Origin: Deltaproteobacteria bacterium
GTDB lineage: Bacteria > Desulfobacterota > DSM-4660 > Desulfatiglandales > Desulfatiglandaceae
DNA: 57,507 bases
Direction: 5' to 3'
Assembly: GCA_021737785.1 (NCBI GenBank)
Contig: JAIPDI010000035.1
Coordinates: 1-57,507, forward strand
Part shown: positions 9,104 to 17,301 of the stretch, piece by piece
Layout of the letters: every line of letters begins with the position of its first letter
Position numbering within the stretch: the stretch's first letter is position 1
Translations under genes and position numbers: made by a program
The notes under the pieces: generated by a model
Databases searched by the model: none
Told to the model about the DNA's origin: nothing
The model's input: only the letters and a program-made list of their open reading frames with translations

Positions 9104-10588
9104 TTACCAGTCGTAAAGGATCTCCCAGCCCAGATCAAAGGGTGCGTCCATCTGGCTGTAGCGGCAGACGAGGGTTTTCCCCGTCCCGGGTCCATTGCTG
9201 GAATCTTCCTTCCAGTACCGGAGGGATATGGCGGGGATGGACTGCGGCCCAGCATCATGCTCACCGGCCGTTGCCGGGGGCTCGATCCACATCTCCTTCT
9301 CCTCGATGATCTTCCAGACGGCGTCAGAATCTTTGTTTCGAACTCGCTCGCCCACCCTCGGAAGACCCAGCCTCTCCCTCAGTTCGTTGAACCGGTAAGC
9401 GGATTGCGCCTCCCTGTCCAGGATCCGCTCTCCCAGCACGGAGATGGCGATAGCCCCGACGGGTGCGGTCAAAAGAATCGAGAGCACCGCCACGGCCAGG
9501 ATGACCTCTCCTGAAGCCACGCCTGCGGCGAGAGGCACCGCGCCGATGGCGGCCTGAACCGTGGCCTTGGGGATGTAGGCCACCACGCAAAAGAGCTTCT
9601 CCATTCGGGTCAGGTCCGTACCGAAGAGGGAGATATAGGTCCCGACGCTCCTGAACAGGAGGCCCACCGTGATCACGGCGACACCTGCAAGGCCCGCCTG
9701 CCAGGCCACGTGGATGTTTACCTGGGCGCCCACCAGCACAAACAGGAGGAGTTCCGCAAACACCCAGAGCTTCTTTAATTTCTGTGAGACGATATGGGCG
9801 ATGGGCTCGGATTTTTCCAGGATCACGAAACCGATGGCCATCACGCCCAGAAGGCTCGCGACGGGGACCCAATGCGCCACTGCGACTTCCAGCCAGGTCA
9901 GCGCAATAGCGGCCCCCATCACTACAATGGTCCGCTTGGGCGGCCGCCAGTCGTATTTGGTGAAGAAACGATAGAGGAGATACCCCGGAATCAGGCCCGC
10001 GATGATCCCGAGGACGATACTGAGCGGAATTTCGGCGAACTGAACCCACAGATTCACCTCCCCGCCTCCGTACATGCCTAAGAATACGGTAAAAAGCACA
10101 ATGACAAAGACATCATCCACCGATGAAGCGCCTAAGATAAGGGTGGGAATCCCCTTTTTCGTGCCTCGTCCCCGATCCATGAAATCAATCATGAGGGGGA
10201 CCACCACGGCTGGAGACACCGCCCCGAGGATAGCCCCCAGGATGGCCGCTTCCAGATAGGTCATTTCCAAGAGCCGATGGGCTGCCAGCATCACGCCCAA
10301 AATCTCGAAAACCGCTGGCACGGCGCTCATGATGAGCGCCGGCCTGCCCACACGGTTGAGGGTATCTCGCCGCAGCTCAAACCCGGCCCGGAGGAGGATG
10401 ACGATGAGTGCGATCTTGCGAAAATCTCCGGAAACCGTCATCATCTCCGGGGCCATAAGATTCAGGGCATAAGGCCCTATGAGGATTCCCACCAGGAGCA
10501 TCCCCACCAAGCCCGGCAGTTTGAATTGTCGAAACAAGTAATCCCCGCACAACCCCAGGAGAATGATCAAAGCGATACTGATAGCCAT
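9104..10588 (-). CDS. CPA-family cation:proton antiporter under fluoride riboswitch control (candidate fluoride exporter)
   Basis: A 494-residue protein with about 12 membrane helices in the first 390 residues and a soluble C-terminal tail. Near 115-170 it has the AILGAILGAVSPAVVVPLM and LGASSVDDVFVIVLFTVFL segments, the latter carrying the DD pair typical of CPA antiporters. On family alone it would be a Na+ or K+/H+ antiporter. Its leader, however, contains a fluoride riboswitch with a terminator, so expression should rise with fluoride and F-/H+ exchange is the more likely job. The start at 10588 has GGGGAGG upstream; the longer frame to 10714 runs through the riboswitch terminator and is rejected. 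It converges with khtU. Confidence 0.85.
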   Translation of the reverse strand: MAISIALIILLGLCGDYLFRQFKLPGLVGMLLVGILIGPYALNLMAPEMMTVSGDFRKIALIVILLRAGFELRRDTLNRVGRPALIMSAVPAVFEILGVMLAAHRLLEMTYLEAAILGAILGAVSPAVVVPLMIDFMDRGRGTKKGIPTLILGASSVDDVFVIVLFTVFLGMYGGGEVNLWVQFAEIPLSIVLGIIAGLIPGYLLYRFFTKYDWRPPKRTIVVMGAAIALTWLEVAVAHWVPVASLLGVMAIGFVILEKSEPIAHIVSQKLKKLWVFAELLLFVLVGAQVNIHVAWQAGLAGVAVITVGLLFRSVGTYISLFGTDLTRMEKLFCVVAYIPKATVQAAIGAVPLAAGVASGEVILAVAVLSILLTAPVGAIAISVLGERILDREAQSAYRFNELRERLGLPRVGERVRNKDSDAVWKIIEEKEMWIEPPATAGEHDAGPQSIPAISLRYWKEDSSNGPGTGKTLVCRYSQMDAPFDLGWEILYDW

Positions 10589-10649
10589 AAAAAAGCCTCC
10601 CCAAAAAAACAAAAAAAACCTGAATCGGCGGGATCGCAGGGTGTTAAAC

Positions 10650-10679
10650 AAAAAAAACCCACCCGGAAGTTCGGGTGGG
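10650..10679 (-). terminator. Expression-platform terminator of the fluoride riboswitch
   Basis: On the minus strand, CCCACCCG (10679-10672) pairs with CGGGTGGG (10665-10658) around a six-base loop, followed by eight T. It lies 62 bases before the antiporter start codon, with no gene of its own to end. Its 5' arm can alternatively pair with the GGGG at about 10703-10700, the likely antiterminator. Confidence 0.9.
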
Positions 10680-10775
10680 GCAGATAGTTGCACTTCTACC
10701 CCTGGATCGTCCAAAAGGTAGAAGTCATCATCCCTTACAAAGGGCGGTTCATGGCAGACCTCATTGCCGACAATG
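10650..10775 (-). promoter_or_regulatory. Fluoride riboswitch (crcB motif)
   Basis: The minus strand from 10770 to 10717 matches the fluoride aptamer: GGCAATGAGGTC, TGCC, AACCGCCC, a short loop, then GGGATGATGACTTCTACC. GGCA pairs with TGCC, CCC with GGG, and the long-range pseudoknot GAGGTC with GACTTC (one G-U), as in the Thermotoga petrophila aptamer. Downstream, ACTTCTACC (10725-10717) can instead pair over nine bases with GGTAGAAGT (10700-10692). Without fluoride that helix would form and leave the terminator free; with fluoride the aptamer holds GACTTC, and GGGGTAG can pair with CTATCTGCCCC to block the terminator. This predicts an ON switch. A TTGACA -35 box lies at 10811-10806, with no clear -10 box. 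Confidence 0.9.
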
Positions 10776-10957
10776 GCGCGTATGATTAATTAATTAGGCC
10801 AATCCTGTCAAGTGGTTTTACCGTGAAAATGCGTTTTGAACCACGAATCACGCGACTGATTCGAATGAGCAAAGCGCCCGGTTGTCTTATGAGACAGGCC
10901 TTCCAGCCTCGATCCTCGTGACGAGGACGCCACTCACACAGGGAATTTTCCAGTGTA

Positions 10958-10995
10958 GAAATAATAAACCTTTCTCCATGAGGATTTGGAGAAAG
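10958..10995 (-). terminator. Terminator after prfC
   Basis: On the minus strand, a nine-base stem (CTTTCTCCA with TGGAGAAAG; arms 10995-10987 and 10978-10970), an eight-base loop and the T-rich tail GTTTATTATTT. It begins about 20 bases after the prfC stop codon. Confidence 0.75.
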
Positions 10996-11013
10996 AGGGT
11001 AAGAGACTTGGTC

Positions 11014-12600
11014 TTAGTTTTGCTCGCGGGTCTTATGAAATGAGATATGGGGCCAATCTTCCATGACGAAACCGAGACGCCATGCATTAGGGGCCAGATA
11101 GGTCAACCGCCCCTGTGCGTCACGGGCCACATTGCCGGTGTGTTTGTTGGCAAATTCTTTGAGCTTTTTCCGATCCTCGCAGTCAATCCAGCGCGCCGTG
11201 GAAAACCCTACGGGTTCGTAGACCGCATCCACGCCGTATTCTCCCTTGAGCCTCGCTACGGTCACATCGAACTGTAAGGCACCGACCGCCCCCAGAACAT
11301 AGTCTGTGCCCGTCAGGGGCCGAAAGAACTGCACCGCGCCCTCTTCCGCCAATTGGGCCAATCCCTTTTGAAGCTGTTTCTGTTTCAAGGGATTCTTGAG
11401 GATCACCCGCCGGAAATGTTCAGGGGCGAAGCTGGGGATGCCGGTAAATCTCAACGCCTCCTTTTCGGTGAACGTATCTCCGATCCGGATGGTGCCGTGG
11501 TTGTGAATACCGATGATATCGCCGGGATAGGCCTCATCAACATTGGTCCTGTCCTGGGCCATGAAAATAGTGGCATTGGCCAGGGCTATCTGTTTGCCGG
11601 CGCGATGGTGAACAACCTTCATTCCCCGGGTAAATTTCCCGGAGCAGATCCTCAGGAATGCCATCCGGTCCCGGTGGGCCGGGTCCATGTTTGCCTGGAT
11701 CTTGAAAACAAATCCTGAAAAAGGCTCCTCATAGGGAGAGACCTCCCTGCTCTCAGCTGGTCTCGGACGTGGCGCCGGCGCCATTTCCACAAAGGCGTCG
11801 AGCAGTTCCCTGACCCCGAAGTTGTTGAGAGCACTGCCGAAAAAGACCGGCGTCTGGCTCCCATTCAGAAAATGGCTCAGTTCCAGGGGATTGGCCGCCC
11901 CTTCCAGCAATTCCGTATCCTCGCGCAGTGCACCGGCCCGGCTGCCCAACCATTCATCCAGCCTGGCATCCGCCAAATCGGTGATCCGAATCCCGTCATG
12001 GTTTCGGGTCTCCTGTCCGGCGGTAAAAAGATGAAGTTCCTTGCCGTAGAGATTGTAAACCCCTTTAAAGCCCTTGCCCATGCCGATCGGCCATGAAAGG
12101 GGCGCACACTCGATCTGGAGTTTGTCCTCTATCTCGCTTAAGATATCCAGCGGCGGCAGCCCTTCACGGTCAAGCTTATTGATAAATGTGATAATGGGGG
12201 TGTTGCGCATCCTGCAGACCTCCATCAGCTTCTCTGTCTGAGATTCAACCCCCTTCACGCTGTCGATGACCATGAGAGCGCTGTCCACCGCGGTCAGGAC
12301 CCTGTAGGTATCCTCGGAAAAATCCTGGTGTCCCGGGGTGTCAAGAAGATTCATCTCAAAATCCCTGTAGTTGAACTTCATCACCGATGTGGTGACCGAG
12401 ATGCCTCTCTCCCTCTCGATGTCCATCCAGTCGCTGGCGGCATGCCGGGACGCCCGGCGGGGCTTGACTGCTCCGGCAATGTGAATGGCGCCGCCAAAGA
12501 GGAGCAGCTTTTCCGTCAATGTGGTCTTGCCGGCATCCGGGTGGCTGATAATCGCAAAGGTCCGACGCCTTTTGATTTCATTTTGATAACATTTATCCAT
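11014..12600 (-). CDS. prfC: Peptide chain release factor 3
   Basis: A 528-residue translational GTPase that removes RF1 or RF2 from the ribosome after termination. Motifs are G1 SHPDAGKTT (19-27), the RGISVTTS switch (65-72), G3 DTPGH (87-91) and G4 NKLD (141-144). Beta-barrel domains and the RF3 C-terminal domain follow, and the length matches E. coli RF3. The start at 12600 is chosen because AAGAGG precedes it and homology begins there. The same frame stays open upstream for 86 more codons to a TTG at 12858, a stretch with no RF3 counterpart. It appears to be a single-gene unit with its own promoter and terminator. Confidence 0.96.
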   Translation of the reverse strand: MDKCYQNEIKRRRTFAIISHPDAGKTTLTEKLLLFGGAIHIAGAVKPRRASRHAASDWMDIERERGISVTTSVMKFNYRDFEMNLLDTPGHQDFSEDTYRVLTAVDSALMVIDSVKGVESQTEKLMEVCRMRNTPIITFINKLDREGLPPLDILSEIEDKLQIECAPLSWPIGMGKGFKGVYNLYGKELHLFTAGQETRNHDGIRITDLADARLDEWLGSRAGALREDTELLEGAANPLELSHFLNGSQTPVFFGSALNNFGVRELLDAFVEMAPAPRPRPAESREVSPYEEPFSGFVFKIQANMDPAHRDRMAFLRICSGKFTRGMKVVHHRAGKQIALANATIFMAQDRTNVDEAYPGDIIGIHNHGTIRIGDTFTEKEALRFTGIPSFAPEHFRRVILKNPLKQKQLQKGLAQLAEEGAVQFFRPLTGTDYVLGAVGALQFDVTVARLKGEYGVDAVYEPVGFSTARWIDCEDRKKLKEFANKHTGNVARDAQGRLTYLAPNAWRLGFVMEDWPHISFHKTREQN

Positions 12601-13180
12601 TAAAAACCTCTTAGAACCATGTTTAACGCGTCCCATACGCAGTGGGGCGTCTTCAGAATTAACAATCCCCCGTTCGTCCCGAAACAGCCTCCTTACGGGG
12701 CGGATTCCGAGATCCGGTCCTTGTCTTTTGGCAATTAAGGGGGTTGAAACATGGGTGATCAGGGCGGCGTTTGGCGCAGTCGAGAAATCGTATAAGCGAA
12801 AAACAGGGAGAGACCTTCTTTTATGCGATGTGACATGTTCACTGGTAATCGTCCTCAAGTTTTCAAAAAATTACTCCAATTGAATTATTCTATATAATTG
12901 TTTTCCCATGATATGTCAACCTTCAAATGCACTTTGCGCCAAAAGACTTGCCCCTGTCTCGAAGACCGAGGAGGTCGTCTCCAGGTGGGATTTGCCTATT
13001 TGCCCGCTTTCAGCAGACAGGGCGAACAAGTCAGTACCTCATCGGTTAAGATCCTTGCGGTTAGCGCGTGGAGATTTCTTTTCAAGAGCTGCAACAAAAT
13101 GGGTGTGTAACGCTCGGCGGCCGCGGGCCTTTGAATACCTGTTACGTAAAAGCAGCAGGAACGACCGTATTCTTCCGCGG
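12601..13180. other. Region upstream of prfC
   Basis: Nearly 600 bases with no supported gene. It holds the prfC promoter (12891-12919) and an apparent untranslated leader of about 285 bases whose prfC frame stays open. Short plus-strand frames here show no recognisable product. Confidence 0.6.
12891..12919 (-). promoter_or_regulatory. Sigma-70-type promoter upstream of prfC
   Basis: On the minus strand, TTGACA (12919-12914), a 17-base spacer and TATATA (12896-12891). Initiation would fall near 12884, giving prfC a leader of about 285 bases. Confidence 0.75.
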
Positions 13181-13492
13181 TCACGGCAGGTTTGTGGCCT
13201 CAGTTACCTCGCAGCTCCCCCCGGGGCAGAAGATTTCAAGCCAAAGGCTGTGGTCATGCTCTGGTCGATCGCAGAATACCGGGAGTTTGATCCGCTCCTC
13301 CTCCATCAAGCAGGCGTCATCCGGGCAAAAAAGTTCCAGCCAGACGCCCCTTTCCCTGCAGGATTCGGCAAACGTTTTTTCCTTTTCTGAAAGCGCATCA
13401 ACCTCCTTGCCTGACAGCACCCGTGCTTTGGGTAGAAAAATTCTGCGAGGGCCATCCTGTGGTTTCCGATTCTCCACTTTTTGAGATTGCAT
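13181..13492 (-). CDS. Small hypothetical protein with a duplicated Cys-containing motif
   Basis: 103 residues, no signal peptide or membrane segment, and no family I can name. The N-terminal half is basic and then acidic. The C-terminal half repeats one unit: GVWLELFCPDDACLMEE near 48-64 and SLWLEIFCPGGSCEVTE near 82-98, each with a C-P-x2-x-C arrangement. The four Cys could bind one metal ion, or the repeats could be two beta hairpins; both are guesses. The start at 13492 is supported by a perfect AGGAGG just upstream; the longer frame to 13606 has no site. It stands with small stress and envelope genes on the same strand. Confidence 0.75.
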   Translation of the reverse strand: MQSQKVENRKPQDGPRRIFLPKARVLSGKEVDALSEKEKTFAESCRERGVWLELFCPDDACLMEEERIKLPVFCDRPEHDHSLWLEIFCPGGSCEVTEATNLP

Positions 13493-13717
13493 TTTTTCCT
13501 CCTGTTCTGACTGACGTTTCCGGTTCTTCTTGTCTTTAAACCAGGATAGGATAGACGTCCTTCCCTTCACTTCTACTGATTTTTTCTTCAATAACGCGAA
13601 TCTCACTGATGCTCACAGTGAAAATCTTCAGCAGCGATCCTTTACTGACTTCCGACGGGTTGCGCCGGGATAAGGACGGACAGGGCCCGGTTGAAGGCCA
13701 GGAACCGCACCATCCGT

Positions 13718-13894
13718 TCACACAGGCGGCGGCCGTCTCCCCATTAGACCCATGATCAAGAAAGCAATAAAGACAATCAGAAAAACAAAGAAAAGGATCT
13801 TAGCGATCCCTGCCGCTGCAGCAGAGATTCCGGTAAATCCGAAAAGCGCCGCAATGATTGCCACGATAAGGAAGATAATCACCCATCTCAGCAT
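13718..13894 (-). CDS. DUF1328 family small membrane protein (YtjA-like)
   Basis: 58 residues starting [20 protein letters not shown], with two hydrophobic helices separated by [11 protein letters not shown] and a short basic, Pro-rich tail. This is the standard DUF1328/YtjA layout. The family is widespread, of unknown function, and often induced by envelope or osmotic stress. The ATG at 13894 with GTGAGG upstream is preferred to the in-frame GTG four codons earlier. Confidence 0.88.
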   Translation of the reverse strand: MLRWVIIFLIVAIIAALFGFTGISAAAAGIAKILFFVFLIVFIAFLIMGLMGRRPPPV

Positions 13895-14141
13895 GATGCG
13901 CCTCACTAAAGATTAAAGTAAACACTTTGCCCATGTGAATTGGCAGTAGGTCAGCAGGGGATTCGGGACACTTGTGTCTGGGGTGCTGGTTCGTGGATTT
14001 TAATTGTGTCCGCAGTGCGTACCGGATTGCCTTTTTTCTCATTTCTGTCTTCAAAACCCATGCGATTTTGGTCGAGGGCTGGCGTCATTCCCGGCCCTTC
14101 CAATCATGCGTCCTCTGAAGGCCCCATTTTTCAGAGATCCG

Positions 14142-14630
14142 TCATTCACCAAATGGAAAATGCCTTCTGCCGCGTAGGTAGTTGATGGTTACATACATAC
14201 CTTTAATCATCGCAGCTATTTCCACAAACTGTGGAAGGACCGTTCGGGTAACATACTCGGCAGCGGACTGGGTCCTGTCCATTGCATCTGAAAGCACATG
14301 ATCCGCGTGATCGATCTGCCGTTCCGCACGGACTGCGGCGTCCTGGACAACATCTGCCACATCGTCAGCGGTTTCCTTCGCCGTTTCGGCGATGTCCCGC
14401 AGCTCGGCAGACAAATCGATCATGTTTTCTCCCACCTTTTGGAAAGAGCGAATAAAGGCTCCGGTATCCTCTACAATCTCGTCTACCTTGGGTGCATAGG
14501 CATCGACCAGCCCCTTAAGTTTGTCTGATAACCTCGTCACCCTTCTGGCAGTTGTGAAAATAGCCAGCGCAATGGCCAGGATGACCGTTGTTTGTACACC
14601 TAGGATCAGAAGGAGAATTGGATTTTCCAT
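14142..14630 (-). CDS. Single-pass membrane protein with a helical, apolipoprotein-like tail (DUF948-like)
   Basis: 162 residues. An N-terminal membrane helix (about 4-26) is followed by a long, mostly helical charged region with repeated Asp/Glu/Ala-rich turns (ETADDVADVVQDAAVRAERQ), then a short basic C-terminus. The pattern resembles DUF948/YtxG-type general-stress proteins, often encoded beside YtxH, which is the next gene upstream here. Function is unknown. A membrane-anchored coiled coil is what the sequence directly shows. Confidence 0.8.
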   Translation of the reverse strand: MENPILLLILGVQTTVILAIALAIFTTARRVTRLSDKLKGLVDAYAPKVDEIVEDTGAFIRSFQKVGENMIDLSAELRDIAETAKETADDVADVVQDAAVRAERQIDHADHVLSDAMDRTQSAAEYVTRTVLPQFVEIAAMIKGMYVTINYLRGRRHFPFGE

Positions 14631-14664
14631 CGCTTAACCCAAAGACCGCCCACATATTATAGTG

Positions 14665-15009
14665 CTATTCATGTGCCCCTTTTTCTTCCCTGTAGGCATT
14701 CTTGCCGGCTTCGATGGCTGCCACAATCGTTTCTTTTTCGTGCTTTGTCAGGTTTTTCGCCTTGTCCAAGAGATCTTCGGCCTCTGCCTGCAGGCTTTCC
14801 TTTTTCTCCTTAATGCTTTCCTGCGCCCTGCGGATGCCTTTTTCCACGGCCTCCTTTCCCTCCTGTGCCTTTTCGGCCATGATTTCCCTCGTTTCTTTGC
14901 CGGATTTCGGAGCAAACAATAACATTGCAAGCGTTCCCACGATACCACCATACAAAAAATACTTGAATCGATGGTCAGAACCGCTGCTTTCCTCTCTTTT
15001 GTCAGACAT
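14665..15009 (-). CDS. YtxH domain protein
   Basis: 114 residues. After a polar start, a membrane helix with the YtxH signature FLYGGIVGTLAMLLFAPKSGKETR (about 17-40) leads into a Lys/Glu-rich helical tail. YtxH proteins are small stress-induced envelope proteins of unknown function. The start at 15009 has AAGGAGG upstream; the longer frame to 15069 does not. It is 34 bases from the DUF948-like gene, so the two are probably co-transcribed, as ytxG and ytxH are in Bacillus. Confidence 0.87.
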   Translation of the reverse strand: MSDKREESSGSDHRFKYFLYGGIVGTLAMLLFAPKSGKETREIMAEKAQEGKEAVEKGIRRAQESIKEKKESLQAEAEDLLDKAKNLTKHEKETIVAAIEAGKNAYREEKGAHE

Positions 15010-15286
15010 TTCAAACCTCCTTAGTGCCGGTTGCCAACTGTCCGGGCGGAATCGCCCACCCTTGAGCACTACCTCACCATATAGAATTCTTGCTTATAGC
15101 TTCTGCGAAAGAAGCGAATATGTTTTGTTGAAGCCAACCCCAGCTGACCCACTAGAAATTGAGGTTTGACGAGTTCAGGTTCCGGGTGTCAGAGGTTGTT
15201 CGCTCAAACCCAACATCTGAACGCTATCCACCAATTTGGTTGCGGCCGTTTGCTGCTTTGGACAGATACGCCACAATGCCACCCGG

Positions 15287-15736
15287 TCAGGACGGCGTAT
15301 TTGCTTGGTCGAACTCCTTTTGTAAATCATCCATCATCTGATCCAATTTCTCTTTGGTACTGGCCCAGTCTTCTCCGGTCTCCTGTTTGAGTCCCTTGAG
15401 TGCTTCGGTGATCTCCATTTGTTTCTCCTGCAATGTTATGAGCGTCTGTTCATATTTACCCTTGGCATCTTCCTTCATTGAGTCCGTCTTGACTTTTAAT
15501 TCACCCAGTTCCTGGTTAAAAGTCTCCAGCTTCTTTTCAATTTGATTCTGGTATTCTTCCATTTGTTGCTGGGTGTAGTTCTTGGCTGTTGCCATGGCCT
15601 GTCCGGCTTCTTTTTGAACATCACCGACCTTTACCTCTGGCTTAGGCTCGGGTTGCTCTTCCTTGTCACCACATCCGGCCAGCAGAAACATCGAACCGCT
15701 CACTACCAACAGAAATGCCGCTCGCTTCAAATTCAT
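15287..15736 (-). CDS. Coiled-coil lipoprotein
   Basis: 149 residues. A lipoprotein signal peptide ends in LLAGC (lipidated Cys at 21), followed by a Pro/Glu-rich linker and a long amphipathic helix (about 40-145) rich in Lys, Glu and Gln. It resembles small periplasmic coiled-coil lipoproteins but no named family is evident. A strong AAGGAGG lies before the ATG. It is first in the run of small envelope genes (15.7 to 13.2 kb, all minus). Confidence 0.82.
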   Translation of the reverse strand: MNLKRAAFLLVVSGSMFLLAGCGDKEEQPEPKPEVKVGDVQKEAGQAMATAKNYTQQQMEEYQNQIEKKLETFNQELGELKVKTDSMKEDAKGKYEQTLITLQEKQMEITEALKGLKQETGEDWASTKEKLDQMMDDLQKEFDQANTPS

Positions 15737-15939
15737 ATTTGCCTCCTTATGATCTTAAGGAATTACGCGCCGCCATTGTCGGTAAAAATTTCCTGGTGGC
15801 TCCCAGTTTTCCTCTCCATGAATGACCCAAGAAACGCTATCCGTACAATACGGCAAGCTTCAGCTGACACTTTTGGTCATGTTAAATGGTTGGTGCCGGC
15901 CCTTCAATGGGGTAAAGACCCTATTTCTCTCAATAACCC

Positions 15940-16284
15940 GACTACCTGGAATCTCGCCACGCATTTTCCGTGCTCGAAGTCTCCGAGCCGGAGGCCTGCA
16001 AGACCTGTCACATGGGTTTTGATCACGCAAAGTGGGAGATGTATTCCGGCGCAAAGCACGGCGTGACCTATCTGATCAACCGGGATGTCGATCCCCAAAA
16101 CAAAGATCGCGCCCCCCGCTGCCAGACCTGCCATATGCCTGAAGGAAATCACCGGGTGTTTTCTGCATGGGGGTTTCTGGCAGTAAGGCTTCCTGAGGAC
16201 GATGCCGAATGGATGGGATATCGGGCCACTATTTTGAAGGGGCTGGGGGTGCTGGATCCCGCTGACGGCAAGATATTCAACCTT
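15940..16284 (+). pseudogene. Fragment of an octaheme hydroxylamine-oxidoreductase-like cytochrome c
   Basis: The frame from about 15940 reads YLESRHAF, then ACKTCHMGFDH (heme motif CKTCH), SGAKHGVTYL, and RCQTCHMPEGNH (heme motif CQTCH). This order of a CHMG-DH motif, a KHG and a second CHMP motif is typical of the HAO/octaheme family. The piece covers only about 110 residues of a roughly 500-residue protein. No start codon, signal peptide or other heme motifs remain, a stop precedes it in frame, and the downstream end runs into the 3' end of tupC. It is a remnant. Confidence 0.75.
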
Positions 16285-17301
16285 TTAGAATACCGAGACG
16301 GCGTCTACCGGGATAGTCACGGTCACGGGGTCCCCTATGGTCAAAGACGCGTCTTTGAAGGTCTCCCGGGGAATGAGAAAGTTCAACGGCATCCCGGCAT
16401 CCACTGTGGCTCGAACACCGTCGCGATCGTCGGTCAATTGAAAGAGAATGCCCGGCAAATGGTTAACCTCCGCGCCGTGACCGTTGCCCTTATGCAACTT
16501 GATTTTTGACGGATCGATCGATATCTTCACCTCTCCGGCCTCCGCCGGTCCTTCACCCAGCAACTCGAGACCTTTTCCGATCAAAAACCTGATTTTCCGT
16601 CCCCCCTCTGGAAAGGCGCTGGCGGTGAATATATTCTCGTATGGGGAAGAGATCTTTCTCCCTTCGAACAGCGGGATGACGTCATCGGAGAGCCTGGATG
16701 CCTGAGTGGAATCATGGCTTGTAAAAATCACCGAAATCCGCTTTTCGGCATTAATGTCCAGGATGATTCCCTCGATGATCATCCGGTTTTCCACGTCCAC
16801 ACTGGATGTGGGTTCATCAAAGAGGATGACCTTGGGCGAGCAGACCAGGGCACGGGCGATGGCTACCCTCTGGGTCTCTCCTCCGGAGAGCTTGTGGGCT
16901 TCCGCATGGAGAAATCCGTGCATCCCCACAAGATCCAGCGCCTCCTCCACAGCCTTTTGTGTCGCGGCTCCGGTCACCCCCCTGATCTTCAGGCCGAATT
17001 CCAGGTTCTTTTTCACAGAGGTGGTGAACAAGACCGGGTTCTGGTGCACCATGACGATTTCCCGGCGAACCGCCGTTGATTCCCGATTGGCGAAATCAAT
17101 CTTTTTCCCCCGATAGAGAAGCTTTCCCGCGGTCGGCGGAATCAAGAGGCCGAGGATCTCGAGAAGGGTGGTCTTGCCCGATCCGTTCGGTCCCTGGAGC
17201 GCGTAGATCTTTTCGCTTTCGATCACCAGGTCCCGGAGAGACAAAACAATCCTCCTTCCATAGGCCTTTGTGAGTTCACTTGCTGCGAAAAGCGGCATCA
17301 C
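16285..17301 (-). CDS. tupC: Tungstate ABC transporter ATPase
   Basis: 338 residues. Walker A GPNGSGKTT (37-45), ABC signature LSGGE (138-142) and Walker B VILFDEP (158-164) are all intact. The C-terminal third (about 235-338) looks like a TOBE-type regulatory domain. It would power oxyanion uptake through TupB. Its start overlaps the tupB stop in an ATGA. Identity as a tungstate rather than molybdate system rests on the adjacent TupA-type binding protein. Its 3' end abuts the cytochrome fragment. Confidence 0.87.
   Translation of the reverse strand: MMPLFAASELTKAYGRRIVLSLRDLVIESEKIYALQGPNGSGKTTLLEILGLLIPPTAGKLLYRGKKIDFANRESTAVRREIVMVHQNPVLFTTSVKKNLEFGLKIRGVTGAATQKAVEEALDLVGMHGFLHAEAHKLSGGETQRVAIARALVCSPKVILFDEPTSSVDVENRMIIEGIILDINAEKRISVIFTSHDSTQASRLSDDVIPLFEGRKISSPYENIFTASAFPEGGRKIRFLIGKGLELLGEGPAEAGEVKISIDPSKIKLHKGNGHGAEVNHLPGILFQLTDDRDGVRATVDAGMPLNFLIPRETFKDASLTIGDPVTVTIPVDAVSVF

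Noticed and set aside
13536-13721. 61-codon minus-strand frame overlapping the DUF1328 stop codon
   Set aside because: It lies between two better-supported genes and has no homology signal; the perfect ribosome binding site belongs to the 13492 start.
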